NCBI RefSeq assembly: GCF_001613305.1
Contig: NZ_BDCC01000049.1
Span: forward strand, 1-64,000
Direction of reading: 5' to 3'
Length of the DNA stretch: 64,000 nt
Source: Nocardia vaccinii NBRC 15922
GTDB lineage: Bacteria > Actinomycetota > Actinomycetes > Mycobacteriales > Mycobacteriaceae
Shown here: in pieces, positions 18,186 to 27,069 of the stretch
Numbering within the stretch: position 1 is the first letter of the stretch
How the letters are laid out: every line of letters begins with the position of its first letter
The notes under the pieces: generated by a model
What the model saw: only the letters and a program-made list of their open reading frames with translations
What the model was told of the DNA's origin: nothing
Databases searched by the model: none
Made by a program: the position numbers and the translations under genes

Positions 18186-19013
18186 TCAATCGTCGCCGTG
18201 CTCGTGGCAGGCCAGGAACTGCTCGACGAGTGTGTTGACGGCCTCGGGGACCTCGGCGGCGGCCAGATGCGCGGCGTCATCGAGGACAATCAGCTCAGCG
18301 GTCGGAATGGCGCGGGCCATCGTTTCCAGCTGCGGCAACGGGAAGGTTTTGTCCTCCCGGCCCGCGATCACGAGGACCGGACAAGCGATGGCGGCGAACA
18401 ACCGACGCTGGTCGGGCCGGCGCATCACCACTGAACGGACGGCGAACACCGCCGAGGTGAGATCGTTGTCGGTGGCGGCGGTCAGGACTCGGCGGACTAC
18501 GTCTGGGCGGGTGGTGCGGGTGGTGGGTCCGAGGAATGCGCGTAGGACGCCGTGAGTCAGCGGCGGTTTGATGCCGCGCAGAAGCCGTGCCAGCGCCAGC
18601 AGCGCGGCATATTCCGCCTTCTGCCGCAGCGGCGCCGGCGAGGCCGTTCCATTCATCAGCACCGCGCTGGATACGCGGTCGGGATAGGTCGCGGCGAGGG
18701 TGCCGCCGATCATCGCGCCCCACGAGTTGCCCAGAAAATGGGCACGTTTCACACCGAGGTGGTCGAGGACGGCGACCACGCAGCGCGCACATTCGTCGAA
18801 GTCGAACACCCGGTCCAGCCGATCGGATCGGCCGTGCCCCGGTGGGTCTATCGCAATGGTGCGGTAGTCGCCGGAGAAGTGGGTGATCTGGGGCTGCCAC
18901 AGATCGGCGTCCATCAGCAGGCTGGGCCACATCACCAAGGCCTCACCGTCGCCGCTGACGGTCACATGGAGGTTGCCGAGCGGGGTGGAGACAAACGTGT
19001 CGATGCGATCCAT
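18186..19013 (-). CDS. alpha/beta hydrolase (serine type)
   Basis: This is a 275-residue hydrolase. The nucleophile elbow GNSWGAM gives the catalytic serine, and GREDKTFP and DDAAHLAAAEVP supply the acid and histidine. The family covers esterases, lactonases and C-C bond hydrolases. The start ATG 19013 lies 6 bp after the stop of the TetR gene, so the two form an operon. Its neighbours (crotonase, Baeyer-Villiger-type monooxygenase, SDR, SMP-30) suggest it hydrolyses an ester or lactone formed in the same pathway (inference). Confidence 0.85.
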   Translation of the reverse strand: MDRIDTFVSTPLGNLHVTVSGDGEALVMWPSLLMDADLWQPQITHFSGDYRTIAIDPPGHGRSDRLDRVFDFDECARCVVAVLDHLGVKRAHFLGNSWGAMIGGTLAATYPDRVSSAVLMNGTASPAPLRQKAEYAALLALARLLRGIKPPLTHGVLRAFLGPTTRTTRPDVVRRVLTAATDNDLTSAVFAVRSVVMRRPDQRRLFAAIACPVLVIAGREDKTFPLPQLETMARAIPTAELIVLDDAAHLAAAEVPEAVNTLVEQFLACHEHGDD

Positions 19014-19019
19014 GAAGGG

Positions 19020-19682
19020 TCATTTCCTGCTGGGGACGGATGATTCTGCGGTAGGCGAGTTCTCGGCGAGTGCGTCGAGTCGAAGCATGATCGACTCGGT
19101 GGTGGCGGGGTGGACACCGACCGAGCCCAGTACCGCGCGCACGGCGGTCGCCGGCGCGCATTCCGGAGTCAGATCCCCCTGGGCGACCGCTTCGAACACG
19201 CCCCATTGGACCGCGGCCGCGGTGTGCATACCGGCGCGCGTCGGGATGTGAGTGTCGAGCTGCCCTCGCGACTGCGCGTCGGCCAGTAGGGCGGCGATCC
19301 GTTCACGGACCGCGGCGGTGGCGGCGTTGAGCTGATCGCGCGCTCCGGGCACCGAGGACAAGGGTCCGAGCCGGTGCAGCTGCGCGACGGCGGCGCTGTT
19401 GGCGCGTACGAAGGTTGCCAGGGTCATCAGTGGTTCCCCGGAATCGGCCACCGCGGCAGCGCGGGCCGCAATCTGCTCACCGATGTCGCCGGCCGCGGCG
19501 GCGATGAGATCTTCGCGAGAGGAGAAGTGCAGGTACACGGTGCGCCGCGTCAGCCCGGCCTCGGCCGCAATCTGGGCCAGCGTCGCCTGCGGGTCCCGGC
19601 CCAGCAGCCGCAGCGACGCTTCGAGGATCGCGCGCCTGTTGGCGATCCAGTCGGCTCGCCTGCCCGGTGCCGGTGTGCTCAT
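19020..19682 (-). CDS. TetR-family transcriptional regulator
   Basis: This is a 220-residue regulator with an N-terminal TetR helix-turn-helix (ATLAQIAAEAGLTRRTVYLH, then FSSREDLI) and a variable ligand-binding helical domain. I take ATG 19682 (MSTPAPGRRADWIANRR); the frame extends back to 19799 with a non-conserved leader. It is a paralogue of the second TetR at 22182-22799, whose N-terminus also begins GRRADxIANRxAIL. An operator-like site at 19819-19842 lies between this gene and the divergent crotonase gene. Confidence 0.9.
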   Translation of the reverse strand: MSTPAPGRRADWIANRRAILEASLRLLGRDPQATLAQIAAEAGLTRRTVYLHFSSREDLIAAAAGDIGEQIAARAAAVADSGEPLMTLATFVRANSAAVAQLHRLGPLSSVPGARDQLNAATAAVRERIAALLADAQSRGQLDTHIPTRAGMHTAAAVQWGVFEAVAQGDLTPECAPATAVRAVLGSVGVHPATTESIMLRLDALAENSPTAESSVPSRK

Positions 19683-19818
19683 AGCGCCACCATAGACACG
19701 CCGCGGCTGCCTCGCGCGGCAGATCCCGCGCGCCCGCGGTGCCGGGCCGCGCGCGGACCGCCCGGTCAGGGTGACGGTCGCTCTCGCATTCATCGTCACC
19801 GGCGACCCACTCCTTCAC

Positions 19819-19842
19819 AAGTTGCACACTAATGTGTAGGTT
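19819..19842. promoter_or_regulatory. imperfect TetR-type operator, AAGTTGCA-N8-TGTAGGTT
   Basis: This site matches the arms and 8-bp spacing of the near-perfect palindrome at 21584-21607 with a few mismatches, and both are followed by AT-rich sequence (ATTC/ATCC). It sits in the divergent region between the first TetR gene and the crotonase gene. The rest of the 19683-20050 stretch shows no gene. Confidence 0.55.
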
Positions 19843-20050
19843 ATTCATATGGCGGCCGCCCGTCCGTCGAACGGGCGGAAGGGTGTCATGGGATACCACT
19901 CATCGGGGGGCGGCATATCGGCGAACGGCGGCTCGCCGCTACTCGCGATCACGCCGCACGCCCCGCATCCGCGTTCGCCAGGCGCGGTGCCGCGCGCATT
20001 CCGCGGCACACGAACTATCCGGATCTCGCTGTTGGGAAGAGAGAACTCTG

Positions 20051-21016
20051 ATGACTCGGAACTCTGCACGTGCGGAGAGCGCGGCGTTCGACACGCTGCG
20101 TGTGCACCGGCACGGACGCGTGCTGCTCGTCGAGGCCGACGCACCCCCGTTCAACTACATGACTCCGCCGATGCAGCAGGACTTCGTGCGGCTGGTCGAG
20201 GCCGTGAACGATGACGCCACCATCGGTGCGGTAGTCGTCACCGGGGCCATCGAGGGCCGCTACATCCTGCATTTCGATCTGGCCGAGGTCGAGGCGGCGG
20301 TCACCCCGACGCCGGCGGTGTCACGCAGGGCCGCGACCGCGGTGGTGCGCGGCGCGCGGGCGCTCACCGGCGCCGGGGGATCACGGCTACTCGCTGCGTC
20401 CTCGCTGGCGGGAGTGGGAACCCTGCTCGGATTCCATCGAGCCGCGCTGGGGATCCTGCGGTCTCCGGCGGTGTGGATCGCTGCGGTCAACGGTGTGTGT
20501 GCCGGCGCCGGTCTCGAATTGTCGGTGTTCTTCGACTTGCGTATCGCGGCTGCCGAGAAGGCGTCGTTCTCGATGCCCGAGCTATCGATCGCACTGAACC
20601 CGCCCTTCGGCGGTCAACGACTCGCGCAACTGATGAACCCGTCGCGGGCACTGGAGTTCATGCTCGAAGCCCGGTTCTACGATGCCGGCCAAGCCTGCCG
20701 CACCGGCCTGGTCAACCGGGTTGTCCCCGACGGCGAACTGGTGGAGTACTGCTTGTCCGCGGCGAAGAACTATGCGAGCCGTCCGCGTGGTCACGTGGCC
20801 GCCCAGAAACGCATCTTCAACGAAAGCCATTCCTGGACACCGGAAGACAGCCTCGCCCGCGAGGCCGGGACACAGATGGCCGCCGCGTCCTCACAGCTCT
20901 TTCGCGCCACGGTCCGGCGTTGGTTGACGATGCGCGACAACACCGATGGCGACACCGTGTTCCTGACCGACCCTCAGCCCTGGGTCGAGGGCACGGCCAT
21001 CGATCTGAACCCCTGA
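20051..21016 (+). CDS. enoyl-CoA hydratase/isomerase (crotonase) family protein
   Basis: This is a 321-residue crotonase-fold protein. The conserved second oxyanion-hole and CoA segment is NGVCAGAGLELSVFFDLRIA, followed by the usual MPELSIALNPPFGG block, where the glutamate could act in catalysis. It differs from standard hydratases by an insertion of about 60 residues rich in Ala/Arg between the first (GAIEGRYILHFDL) and second motifs, so hydratase activity is not certain. I chose ATG 20051; the open frame from 19832 crosses the operator. It presumably acts on a CoA-linked intermediate in the cluster. Confidence 0.85.
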   Translation: MTRNSARAESAAFDTLRVHRHGRVLLVEADAPPFNYMTPPMQQDFVRLVEAVNDDATIGAVVVTGAIEGRYILHFDLAEVEAAVTPTPAVSRRAATAVVRGARALTGAGGSRLLAASSLAGVGTLLGFHRAALGILRSPAVWIAAVNGVCAGAGLELSVFFDLRIAAAEKASFSMPELSIALNPPFGGQRLAQLMNPSRALEFMLEARFYDAGQACRTGLVNRVVPDGELVEYCLSAAKNYASRPRGHVAAQKRIFNESHSWTPEDSLAREAGTQMAAASSQLFRATVRRWLTMRDNTDGDTVFLTDPQPWVEGTAIDLNP

Positions 21017-21087
21017 CCGCCGGGCCGGGCATCGAACTCATCGCCACGGTCCGGGCGGCCATGACGCCACCCGGACCTGTATCGGCA

Positions 21088-21561
21088 TCAGGCGGCCGAA
21101 GAGCTCGGCTCTGCCGATGCCGGGTCGGCGTCCACTCCGGCGCGGCGCAGCAGCTCATGGTGATGCTTCCACGCCCACTGCAGCGCGATCACAGCGAACC
21201 TCAAGGTCAAAGCGTTCAACAGCACGCGGAACACCGCATAGGGCGCGCTCGACCAGTACAGGCCGTGCTGGAAGTTGTAGAGCACGTCCACGGCGGTGAT
21301 ATACCCCTTCGCGCCCGCTGCCAGCGGCAACCACACCAGCGCCGCACCGGGCCGCGGCCCGGCGAGGGCGCGGTATGCGACCGCGACGCAGACCAGCACC
21401 CAGAGATGCCCGAGGGGAAATGCGTTCTCGTAATGGACGAACTCGGAGGTGACCATGTCGGTGACCGAACGATGGTCCACAAACCAGGCCACCCAATAGG
21501 CCATGTCGAGCATTATCGCCACGACCAGTACCCGGCGGATTCCGGCGACTCCAGTGAACAT
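21088..21561 (-). CDS. polytopic membrane protein of unknown function, 157 residues
   Basis: About four hydrophobic segments are visible (VLVVAIMLDMAYWVAWFV, LWVLVCVAVAYRALAG, LVWLPLAAGAKGYI and a C-terminal VLLNALTLRFAVIALQWAW). The tail is short and charged, ending in Ser/Ala. I do not recognise the family. The ATG at 21561 has GGAAGGGG upstream; the frame further upstream runs through the operator at 21584-21607 and is rejected. The palindrome just before its start links it to the TetR-controlled cluster. Confidence 0.7.
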   Translation of the reverse strand: MFTGVAGIRRVLVVAIMLDMAYWVAWFVDHRSVTDMVTSEFVHYENAFPLGHLWVLVCVAVAYRALAGPRPGAALVWLPLAAGAKGYITAVDVLYNFQHGLYWSSAPYAVFRVLLNALTLRFAVIALQWAWKHHHELLRRAGVDADPASAEPSSSAA

Positions 21562-21583
21562 GCGGTTCCCCTTCCCAGGATTT

Positions 21584-21607
21584 AACTTGCAGTGTACAGT
21601 GCAAGTT
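21584..21607. promoter_or_regulatory. near-perfect 24-bp TetR-type operator, AACTTGCA-N8-TGCAAGTT
   Basis: The 8-bp arms are perfectly inverted, and the centre (TGTACA) is palindromic too; only one symmetric pair in 24 bp breaks the symmetry. It is placed 23 bp upstream of the leftward membrane protein start and about 110 bp upstream of the rightward EthD gene. Length and symmetry fit a TetR dimer or pair of dimers. Confidence 0.8.
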
Positions 21608-21715
21608 ATCCGGTCCGAAACCGCAGACAGGCAGGTGGGAAGATATGACCTCGGCAACGGCGTCGGTGCCGCAGTCGCCGCACCAGTCCGTGACCGCCAT
21701 CTCGGGGGTGGCGGG

Positions 21716-22138
21716 ATGCTGATTCTCGCCAGCTTGCTCAAACGGCTCGAAACGATGTCGCACGAGGAATTCGTGCACTATCACATCGAGTGTCACTCGC
21801 CGTTGTTCGTCGCCGCCCCGAAGGTTCGGAGGCATCTGCGGCGCTACACCGTCGAGCATCCCCGCCCGACCCACGCGCCGGGTCTGCCGTTCGCCGATTA
21901 CGACGCGGTGGTCCGGATGTGGTTCGACAACCGGCTCGACATGGTGAAGGTATTCGCCTCCCGCTCCTACTGGAACAAGATCCGTCCCGACGAGAAGCGG
22001 TTCTTCTCGCACAGCAGGAGTTCCTTCTACATCGCGACCGAGCGGGTGGTCCTGGATCGGGGCGTCATCACGCTCCCGACGATGCGGGAACCTCCCCTGC
22101 ACGATTCGCCCGCTCCGGCGGACTGGGAACCGACATGA
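21716..22138 (+). CDS. EthD-domain / dimeric alpha-beta barrel protein
   Basis: This is a 140-residue protein with the EthD-like ferredoxin-fold pattern: MLILASLLKRLETMSHEEFV, then HYHIECHSPLF and HLRRYTVEH. EthD-like proteins accompany oxygenases and act on small organic molecules or quinones, but the activity here is unknown. The ATG at 21716 follows a G-rich stretch (GGGGGTGGCGGG). The upstream in-frame sequence from 21503 crosses the operator and is rejected. It is followed after 43 bp by the second TetR gene. Confidence 0.7.
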   Translation: MLILASLLKRLETMSHEEFVHYHIECHSPLFVAAPKVRRHLRRYTVEHPRPTHAPGLPFADYDAVVRMWFDNRLDMVKVFASRSYWNKIRPDEKRFFSHSRSSFYIATERVVLDRGVITLPTMREPPLHDSPAPADWEPT

Positions 22139-22181
22139 GCAGGCGTACAACGACCGTTTCCGCGATGTTTCGAGGTGGCCT

Positions 22182-22799
22182 ATGTTGGACGTCATGACCA
22201 GTCAGGCCGGGCGACGCGCCGACGCGATAGCGAACCGGGAAGCGATCCTGACCGCTGCCCGAGTCCTGCTGGCCGAGAACCCCAGCGCGAGCCTGACCGC
22301 GATCGCCGCCCGCGCCGGTGTCGCTCCGCGCACTCTGTACGGGCACTTCGCAACCCGCGATGACTTGACCCGCGCGCTGGCGACGCGGATCGGGTCGGAG
22401 ATCACCGCGCATGTCACGGGGATCGAAGACGGTCCGGACGCCTTGACCACCCTGGCCCGGTTCGTCTACGAGACCAGCGCGTTCAACACCCGCCTCTACA
22501 GCATGCGCCAGCTGTCCACCGAACCCGGTGCCCGCGAGATCGTCAGCGAGGCAACCGCTTTGATGCGAGAGCGGCTGGTCGACCTGATCGGCTGGGCGCA
22601 CCGGGACGGGCAACTCGACCGCCAGATCAACACCCCCACCGGGGTGCATCTGGTCGCTGCCATCCAATGGGCGATCTACGATGCGCTGGCCGCGGACACC
22701 CTCACCGCGGCCGAAGCCCCGCGAGTCGCGGTGAAATCCGCACTCCGCGCACTCGGCGCCGACCCGCGACAGGTCGTTGCCATCCTCGAAACCATCTGA
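22182..22799 (+). CDS. TetR-family transcriptional regulator (second)
   Basis: This is a 205-residue regulator with the TetR helix-turn-helix ASLTAIAARAGVAPRTLYGH near residues 30-55 and a helical effector domain. GAGGTGG lies 6 bases before the ATG at 22182. It resembles the TetR at 19020-19682, so one probably arose from the other. An operator-like site at 22845-22868 follows its stop, ahead of the monooxygenase gene. Either TetR could bind the three related sites. Confidence 0.9.
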   Translation: MLDVMTSQAGRRADAIANREAILTAARVLLAENPSASLTAIAARAGVAPRTLYGHFATRDDLTRALATRIGSEITAHVTGIEDGPDALTTLARFVYETSAFNTRLYSMRQLSTEPGAREIVSEATALMRERLVDLIGWAHRDGQLDRQINTPTGVHLVAAIQWAIYDALAADTLTAAEAPRVAVKSALRALGADPRQVVAILETI

Positions 22800-22844
22800 C
22801 CGCACCTCGGACCGCAGGTCGGTCGGCGCACATCTCTGCCTGTC

Positions 22845-22868
22845 AACTTGCATATTGTACTGCAAATA
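22845..22868. promoter_or_regulatory. TetR-type operator, AACTTGCA-N8-TGCAAATA
   Basis: The left arm is identical to that at 21584 and the right arm matches 6 of 8 bases, with the same 8-bp spacing. It lies about 160-180 bp upstream of the flavin monooxygenase start, the first gene of the four-gene rightward unit. Confidence 0.7.
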
Positions 22869-23026
22869 ATGCGGGTCATGCCCTGGGCGCACCCGGCCCG
22901 AGTGACCCCTCGCTCGGCGACCATCGCCCATTGCTGGAGCGCGCGGGCGGCAGTGCAGCGCGCTCGCCACACTGCCCTCGCGTGCCTCAATCGCACCGAA
23001 ACATACTGGTGGACAAAGGAATTGAA

Positions 23027-24703
23027 ATGAAGACGATAATCGTTGGCGCGGGGCTCGGCGGTATTGCGGCCGCGGTGGAACTCATGCGCCACGGCTACAC
23101 CGAGCTGACCCTGCTCGAGTCGGCACCCGACCTGGGCGGTACATGGCACTACAACACCTATCCCGGCGCGGCGTGCGATGTGCCGAGCCACCTGTATTCC
23201 TTCTCCTACGCCCAGCGACGAGACTGGTCGCGGATGTGCTCGCCGCAGCAGGAGATCTTGGCCTACATTCGTGAGGTCGCCGCCGAGCACGACGTCGCGG
23301 CAAAGGTGGTCACCGGCACCACTGTCACGGCATGTACCTGGAATGAGACGACCTGCCGATGGCATGTGCGCGCAGAGAACGCCGACGGCAATGTCGTGGG
23401 CCACCACGCCGATGCGTTGATCATGGCGACCGGGCAGCTCAACCAGCCCGCCATCCCCGCCTTCCCCGGCGCGGACACCTTCGCGGGCACCGCTTTCCAC
23501 TCCGCGCGCTGGGATCACGACTTCGACGTACGCGGCAAGCGTGTCGCGGTGATCGGCAGCGGCGCCAGCGCCGTGCAGATCGTTCCCGCGATCGCCGACC
23601 AGGTCGACAAGCTCAGCGTGTTTCAGCGCACCGGCAACTGGTTCATGCCGCGCCGCAACGAACCGTACGCTGCGCCGGTGCGATGGGCGATGCGCCGCTC
23701 ACCCGCTATCGCCCGTGCCTGGCGGTGGCTGATCTTCCAGTACATGGAGACACTGACGGCCTCCATCCACCATCCCAACACATTTGGCCTGTTCAACCGC
23801 GCCATCTCGTATGTCTTCATGCGATCGCAGTTGCGCGACAGCGATATTCGCGCGAAGGCGTGGCCGGACTACTCGTTCGGATGCAAACGGATCCTGTTCA
23901 GTTCGGCGTTCCTGCCCGCCCTGCAGAAACCGAACGTCGAGCTCGTCACCGACGCGATCGAGCAGATCACTCCCGCCGGTATCCGCACCGGAGACGGCCG
24001 CGAGCACGAATTCGACGCCATCGTCTATGCCACCGGATTTCGTACCAACGACTTCATGCTCCCCATGGCGGTCACCGGCGTGGGTGGGAGGACCCTCGCG
24101 CGATCATGGGCTGACGGCGCGCACGCCTACCTGGGGATCTCGGTGCCTGCGTTCCCGTCGATGTTTCTGATGTACGGGCCCAACACCAACTCCTCGGGTG
24201 GATCTGTCATCCACTTCCTCGAGGCCCAGGCCCGTTTCATCCGCACGGCGCTCGACCACATCGCGGCCCGGGACGCGGTAGCTGTGGATGTGCGTGCCGA
24301 GGTCGAGTCCCGCGCGGACTACCAGGTGCAGCAGCAGTTCGCGGGAACCACATGGACACAGTGCAATTCGTGGTATCGCGCCGACAACGGCCGCATCGTG
24401 GCGAACTGGCCGGGCTATATGCGCGAGTACACCGCCCTGACCCGCCACATCGACGCCGACGACTACAACCTCATTCCCGGACCGAGCACGCCGGTCGGCG
24501 ACTCGATAACCACCACAACCGGCGTGGACCTCATGGCGCAGAACAGCGAGCGACCCACCGCGAGAAAGCGACGGACGGCGCCGAGGCCCGCCGCTGCTAC
24601 CGACCCGAACGGCAACGGAGCCGAGGACGCCGGCACCGGGTCGGCCGCGGCACATACGAAGACCGTCGGCGTGAGCGGGGAGGGAACATCGACATGCGGA
24701 TAG
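23027..24703 (+). CDS. FAD-dependent monooxygenase, Baeyer-Villiger/FMO type
   Basis: This is a 558-residue flavoprotein. The FAD Rossmann motif is at the N-terminus (VGAGLGGIAAAVEL), followed by LGGTWHYNTYPGA. The NADPH motif (IGSGASAVQIV) comes after an FMO/BVMO-type fingerprint (FAGTAFHSARWDHD). Enzymes of this group insert oxygen into ketones or hydroxylate terpenoid, steroid or alkane-derived substrates. The last about 55 residues are a low-complexity Arg/Pro/Ala/Gly tail absent from most relatives. The ATG at 23027 has AAAGGA upstream. The gene overlaps the next (SDR) gene by 10 bp, forming an operon. The BVMO-SDR pairing recalls the mymA-sadH arrangement of mycobacteria. Confidence 0.9.
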   Translation: MKTIIVGAGLGGIAAAVELMRHGYTELTLLESAPDLGGTWHYNTYPGAACDVPSHLYSFSYAQRRDWSRMCSPQQEILAYIREVAAEHDVAAKVVTGTTVTACTWNETTCRWHVRAENADGNVVGHHADALIMATGQLNQPAIPAFPGADTFAGTAFHSARWDHDFDVRGKRVAVIGSGASAVQIVPAIADQVDKLSVFQRTGNWFMPRRNEPYAAPVRWAMRRSPAIARAWRWLIFQYMETLTASIHHPNTFGLFNRAISYVFMRSQLRDSDIRAKAWPDYSFGCKRILFSSAFLPALQKPNVELVTDAIEQITPAGIRTGDGREHEFDAIVYATGFRTNDFMLPMAVTGVGGRTLARSWADGAHAYLGISVPAFPSMFLMYGPNTNSSGGSVIHFLEAQARFIRTALDHIAARDAVAVDVRAEVESRADYQVQQQFAGTTWTQCNSWYRADNGRIVANWPGYMREYTALTRHIDADDYNLIPGPSTPVGDSITTTTGVDLMAQNSERPTARKRRTAPRPAAATDPNGNGAEDAGTGSAAAHTKTVGVSGEGTSTCG

Positions 24704-25503
24704 CCGAGTCGCTGGCCGTGGTCACCGGAGCGTCGTCGGGAATCGGCGCGGCAACGGCCGAACGCCTTGCCCGCGAGGGTGCTCGGGTCGTCCTCGTCGC
24801 GCGCCGCAAGACCCGGATCGACACGGTCGTCGACGACATCGTCCAGGGCGGTGGGGTTGCCGCGGGCATCGCCGCCGACCTGACTGTCGTCGAGGATGTC
24901 GACCGCGTGGCCGATTACGTCCTGACCAACTTCGGTGTGCCGGACATCGTGATCAACAACGCCGGTGCGGGACGGTTCCTCTCCATCGATGAAACCACCG
25001 CCGAGCAAGCAGTCCAGATGATGGCCGCGCCCTATTTCGCCGCGTTCTTCACCACCCGCGCGTTCATCTCCCAGATGCTCGCCCGCGGTACCGGAACGAT
25101 CCTGATGGTCAACACCCCGGTGTCGGTGATGCCCTGGCCCGGCGCGGTCGGATACGCCTCGGCCAGGTACGCGCTGCGCGGATTCACCGAATCACTGCGA
25201 CAGGACCTGCGCGGCACCGGAATTCACGTCAGCTCGGTCACCCCGACAAAGGTGCACAGCGACTACTTCGTCAACAACCCGGGCTCCGAGGACCGCATCC
25301 CCGGGATCGAGGCGATCGTCGGGTCGACCACCCCCGACCGCGTCGCCGCGGTCATCTGCCGGGCACTGGCCACCAACGCCACCGACGTCCACACCCCGTG
25401 GCGATGGCGGCTGGTGCAACCGCTGGCTCGCGCCTTCCCGCAACCGTTCCACTGGCTGGCCGCGGCAACCGCGCCCAGCCCGAACAAGGAGACCGCACAA
25501 TGA
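24694..25503 (+). CDS. short-chain dehydrogenase/reductase with Arg in place of catalytic Lys
   Basis: This is a 269-residue SDR. The cofactor motif VTGASSGIGAATAERLA and the NNAG motif are normal. The active-site segment reads GYASARYALRG, where YxxxK would be expected, so the catalytic lysine appears as Arg. The serine position lies in MVNTPVSVMPWPG. Such a change may lower activity or alter the mechanism. It overlaps the monooxygenase gene and has GGGAGGGA before its ATG at 24694. It probably oxidises or reduces an alcohol/ketone partner of the monooxygenase. Confidence 0.88.
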   Translation: MRIAESLAVVTGASSGIGAATAERLAREGARVVLVARRKTRIDTVVDDIVQGGGVAAGIAADLTVVEDVDRVADYVLTNFGVPDIVINNAGAGRFLSIDETTAEQAVQMMAAPYFAAFFTTRAFISQMLARGTGTILMVNTPVSVMPWPGAVGYASARYALRGFTESLRQDLRGTGIHVSSVTPTKVHSDYFVNNPGSEDRIPGIEAIVGSTTPDRVAAVICRALATNATDVHTPWRWRLVQPLARAFPQPFHWLAAATAPSPNKETAQ

Positions 25504-25973
25504 CCACCAAATCCACTGTCTCCGAGCATTCCTCGCTGCACGAACTGACCACCGCCTTCGCGAACGCCCGTCATCCGCGGCTGTCCGATCTACTGGGCGC
25601 TCACGACGGCAGCTTCGCCGGACCGTTGTGGCTGCGGCTCCCGGCGCCACTGCTTCTGGCCGCGACCGGCATGGCCGGATGGTGTGGCAAATCGTTCCAG
25701 AACACTCGGGACGCGCATGTGATCGCCGGGCACAACCTGGCCCGCCGCGGCGGCCGCATCGTGGAATCGATACCCATCACCGCGCAGATCGCTCGCGCCC
25801 GCAGCGATAACGGCCCGGCGCTGATCGTCAGTTACCCGCCTGATGCCGCCTGGCCATGGCGGCATGTCACCGACGAGTTGCGGCCGGTGGACGACCACAC
25901 GCTGCTGGGCCTCACCTATGGCATCCCCGCGACGCCGCCGGCAGGTGCGCCCTTCCTGCTCCGTCGCCACTGA
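25500..25973 (+). CDS. hypothetical protein, 157 residues, in monooxygenase operon
   Basis: I do not recognise the family. The protein has a mildly hydrophobic stretch (LRLPAPLLLAATGMAGW) followed by a basic region and an SYPPDAAWPWRHVTDELRP segment. It has no clear catalytic motif or signal peptide. Its ATG overlaps the SDR stop (ATGA), so it is translationally coupled and very likely part of the same pathway. Confidence 0.7.
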   Translation: MTTKSTVSEHSSLHELTTAFANARHPRLSDLLGAHDGSFAGPLWLRLPAPLLLAATGMAGWCGKSFQNTRDAHVIAGHNLARRGGRIVESIPITAQIARARSDNGPALIVSYPPDAAWPWRHVTDELRPVDDHTLLGLTYGIPATPPAGAPFLLRRH

Positions 25974-26010
25974 CATCGCTTGTCCGACAAAGTAATCCGA
26001 AGGAGCTATG

Positions 26011-27015
26011 ATGGCCGTCAAGCCGAAGATCACCCCGCAACGCTGGAACCCCCCGGTCGCCGTCACCGACCGACCCGCTCTGCCATTGACCAACCTGACG
26101 GTCCACCCGCTGCCCGGCCCCGCGCCCGAGGACGTCCTGCCCGGCGACCACGGCACCCTGCTGACCGGCCTCGAGGACGGGCGCGTCATCGAATACGATC
26201 CAGCGACCCGCGAACACCGGCTGATCGCCGATACCGGCGGACGTCCGCTCGGGTTGGCCTGGCACCCCGACGGCAGCCTCGTGATCTGCGACGCGGTCCG
26301 CGGACTCCTGCGCTACCACGATCACCGCCTCGACACTCTGGTCTCGGGGCACCAGGGGCAGCCGTTCACCTTCTGCAGCAACGCCATCGTCGCCGAAGAC
26401 GGCACCATCTACTTCAGTCACGCCAGCTCGAAGTTCCGGCTCGACACCTGGACCGGCGACATCCTCGAACACCGTCCAACCGGCCGTCTGTTCCGCTACA
26501 GCACAGACGGTGAGCTCGACCTGATGCTCGACGGGCTCGGGTTCGCCAACGGTGTCACCCTCTCAGCGGACGAATCCTCCCTCATCGTCGCCCAAACCAT
26601 CAGCTACGACGTGCTCGAGCTGGATCTGACCGGCCCCACCCAAGGACAGGCGAGGCGCTTCGGCGACCCGATGCCCGGATTTCCCGACAACATTTCCACC
26701 AGCGCCGACGGCGATATCTGGGTCAGCATCGTGGCACCCCGCGTGCCGTTCGTCGATGCCCTTCTGCCCCGAAACCCGCTGTGGCGCAAGCTGCTGTGGG
26801 CACTACCCGAACGGCTACAACCACAGGGCGAGAGGCCCATCGCGGTACGTGTTCTCGACAAAGCCGGTGTCACGCGCTACGACTTCGGCGGCACCCACTC
26901 CGACTTCGGCAACCCCACCGCAGTCTGGCAACTCGGCGACAGAGTCTGGCTTGCCGGGATCCGCAGCAATGCTCTGGCCTGCTTCGACGCCCCTGGGTTC
27001 GATCGGTCCTGCTGA
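26011..27015 (+). CDS. SMP-30/strictosidine synthase-like beta-propeller hydrolase
   Basis: This is a 334-residue six-bladed beta-propeller protein. Repeated blade motifs are visible (LAWHPDGSLVICD, IVAEDGTIYFSHASSKF, GLGFANGVTLSADESSLIV, NISTSADGDIWVSI), and the FSHASSKF block is typical of the strictosidine synthase-like/SMP-30 group. These enzymes often hydrolyse lactones, which would fit a Baeyer-Villiger product (inference). AAGGAG is placed better for the second of two adjacent ATGs (26011) than the first (26008). It ends the rightward operon and converges with the RCK-RyR gene. Confidence 0.82.
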   Translation: MAVKPKITPQRWNPPVAVTDRPALPLTNLTVHPLPGPAPEDVLPGDHGTLLTGLEDGRVIEYDPATREHRLIADTGGRPLGLAWHPDGSLVICDAVRGLLRYHDHRLDTLVSGHQGQPFTFCSNAIVAEDGTIYFSHASSKFRLDTWTGDILEHRPTGRLFRYSTDGELDLMLDGLGFANGVTLSADESSLIVAQTISYDVLELDLTGPTQGQARRFGDPMPGFPDNISTSADGDIWVSIVAPRVPFVDALLPRNPLWRKLLWALPERLQPQGERPIAVRVLDKAGVTRYDFGGTHSDFGNPTAVWQLGDRVWLAGIRSNALACFDAPGFDRSC

Positions 27016-27069
27016 TCCGGGGTGGCAGATAGGGCGAACGGCGCGAGCAGAGTTGTCGAATTGGCTGGA

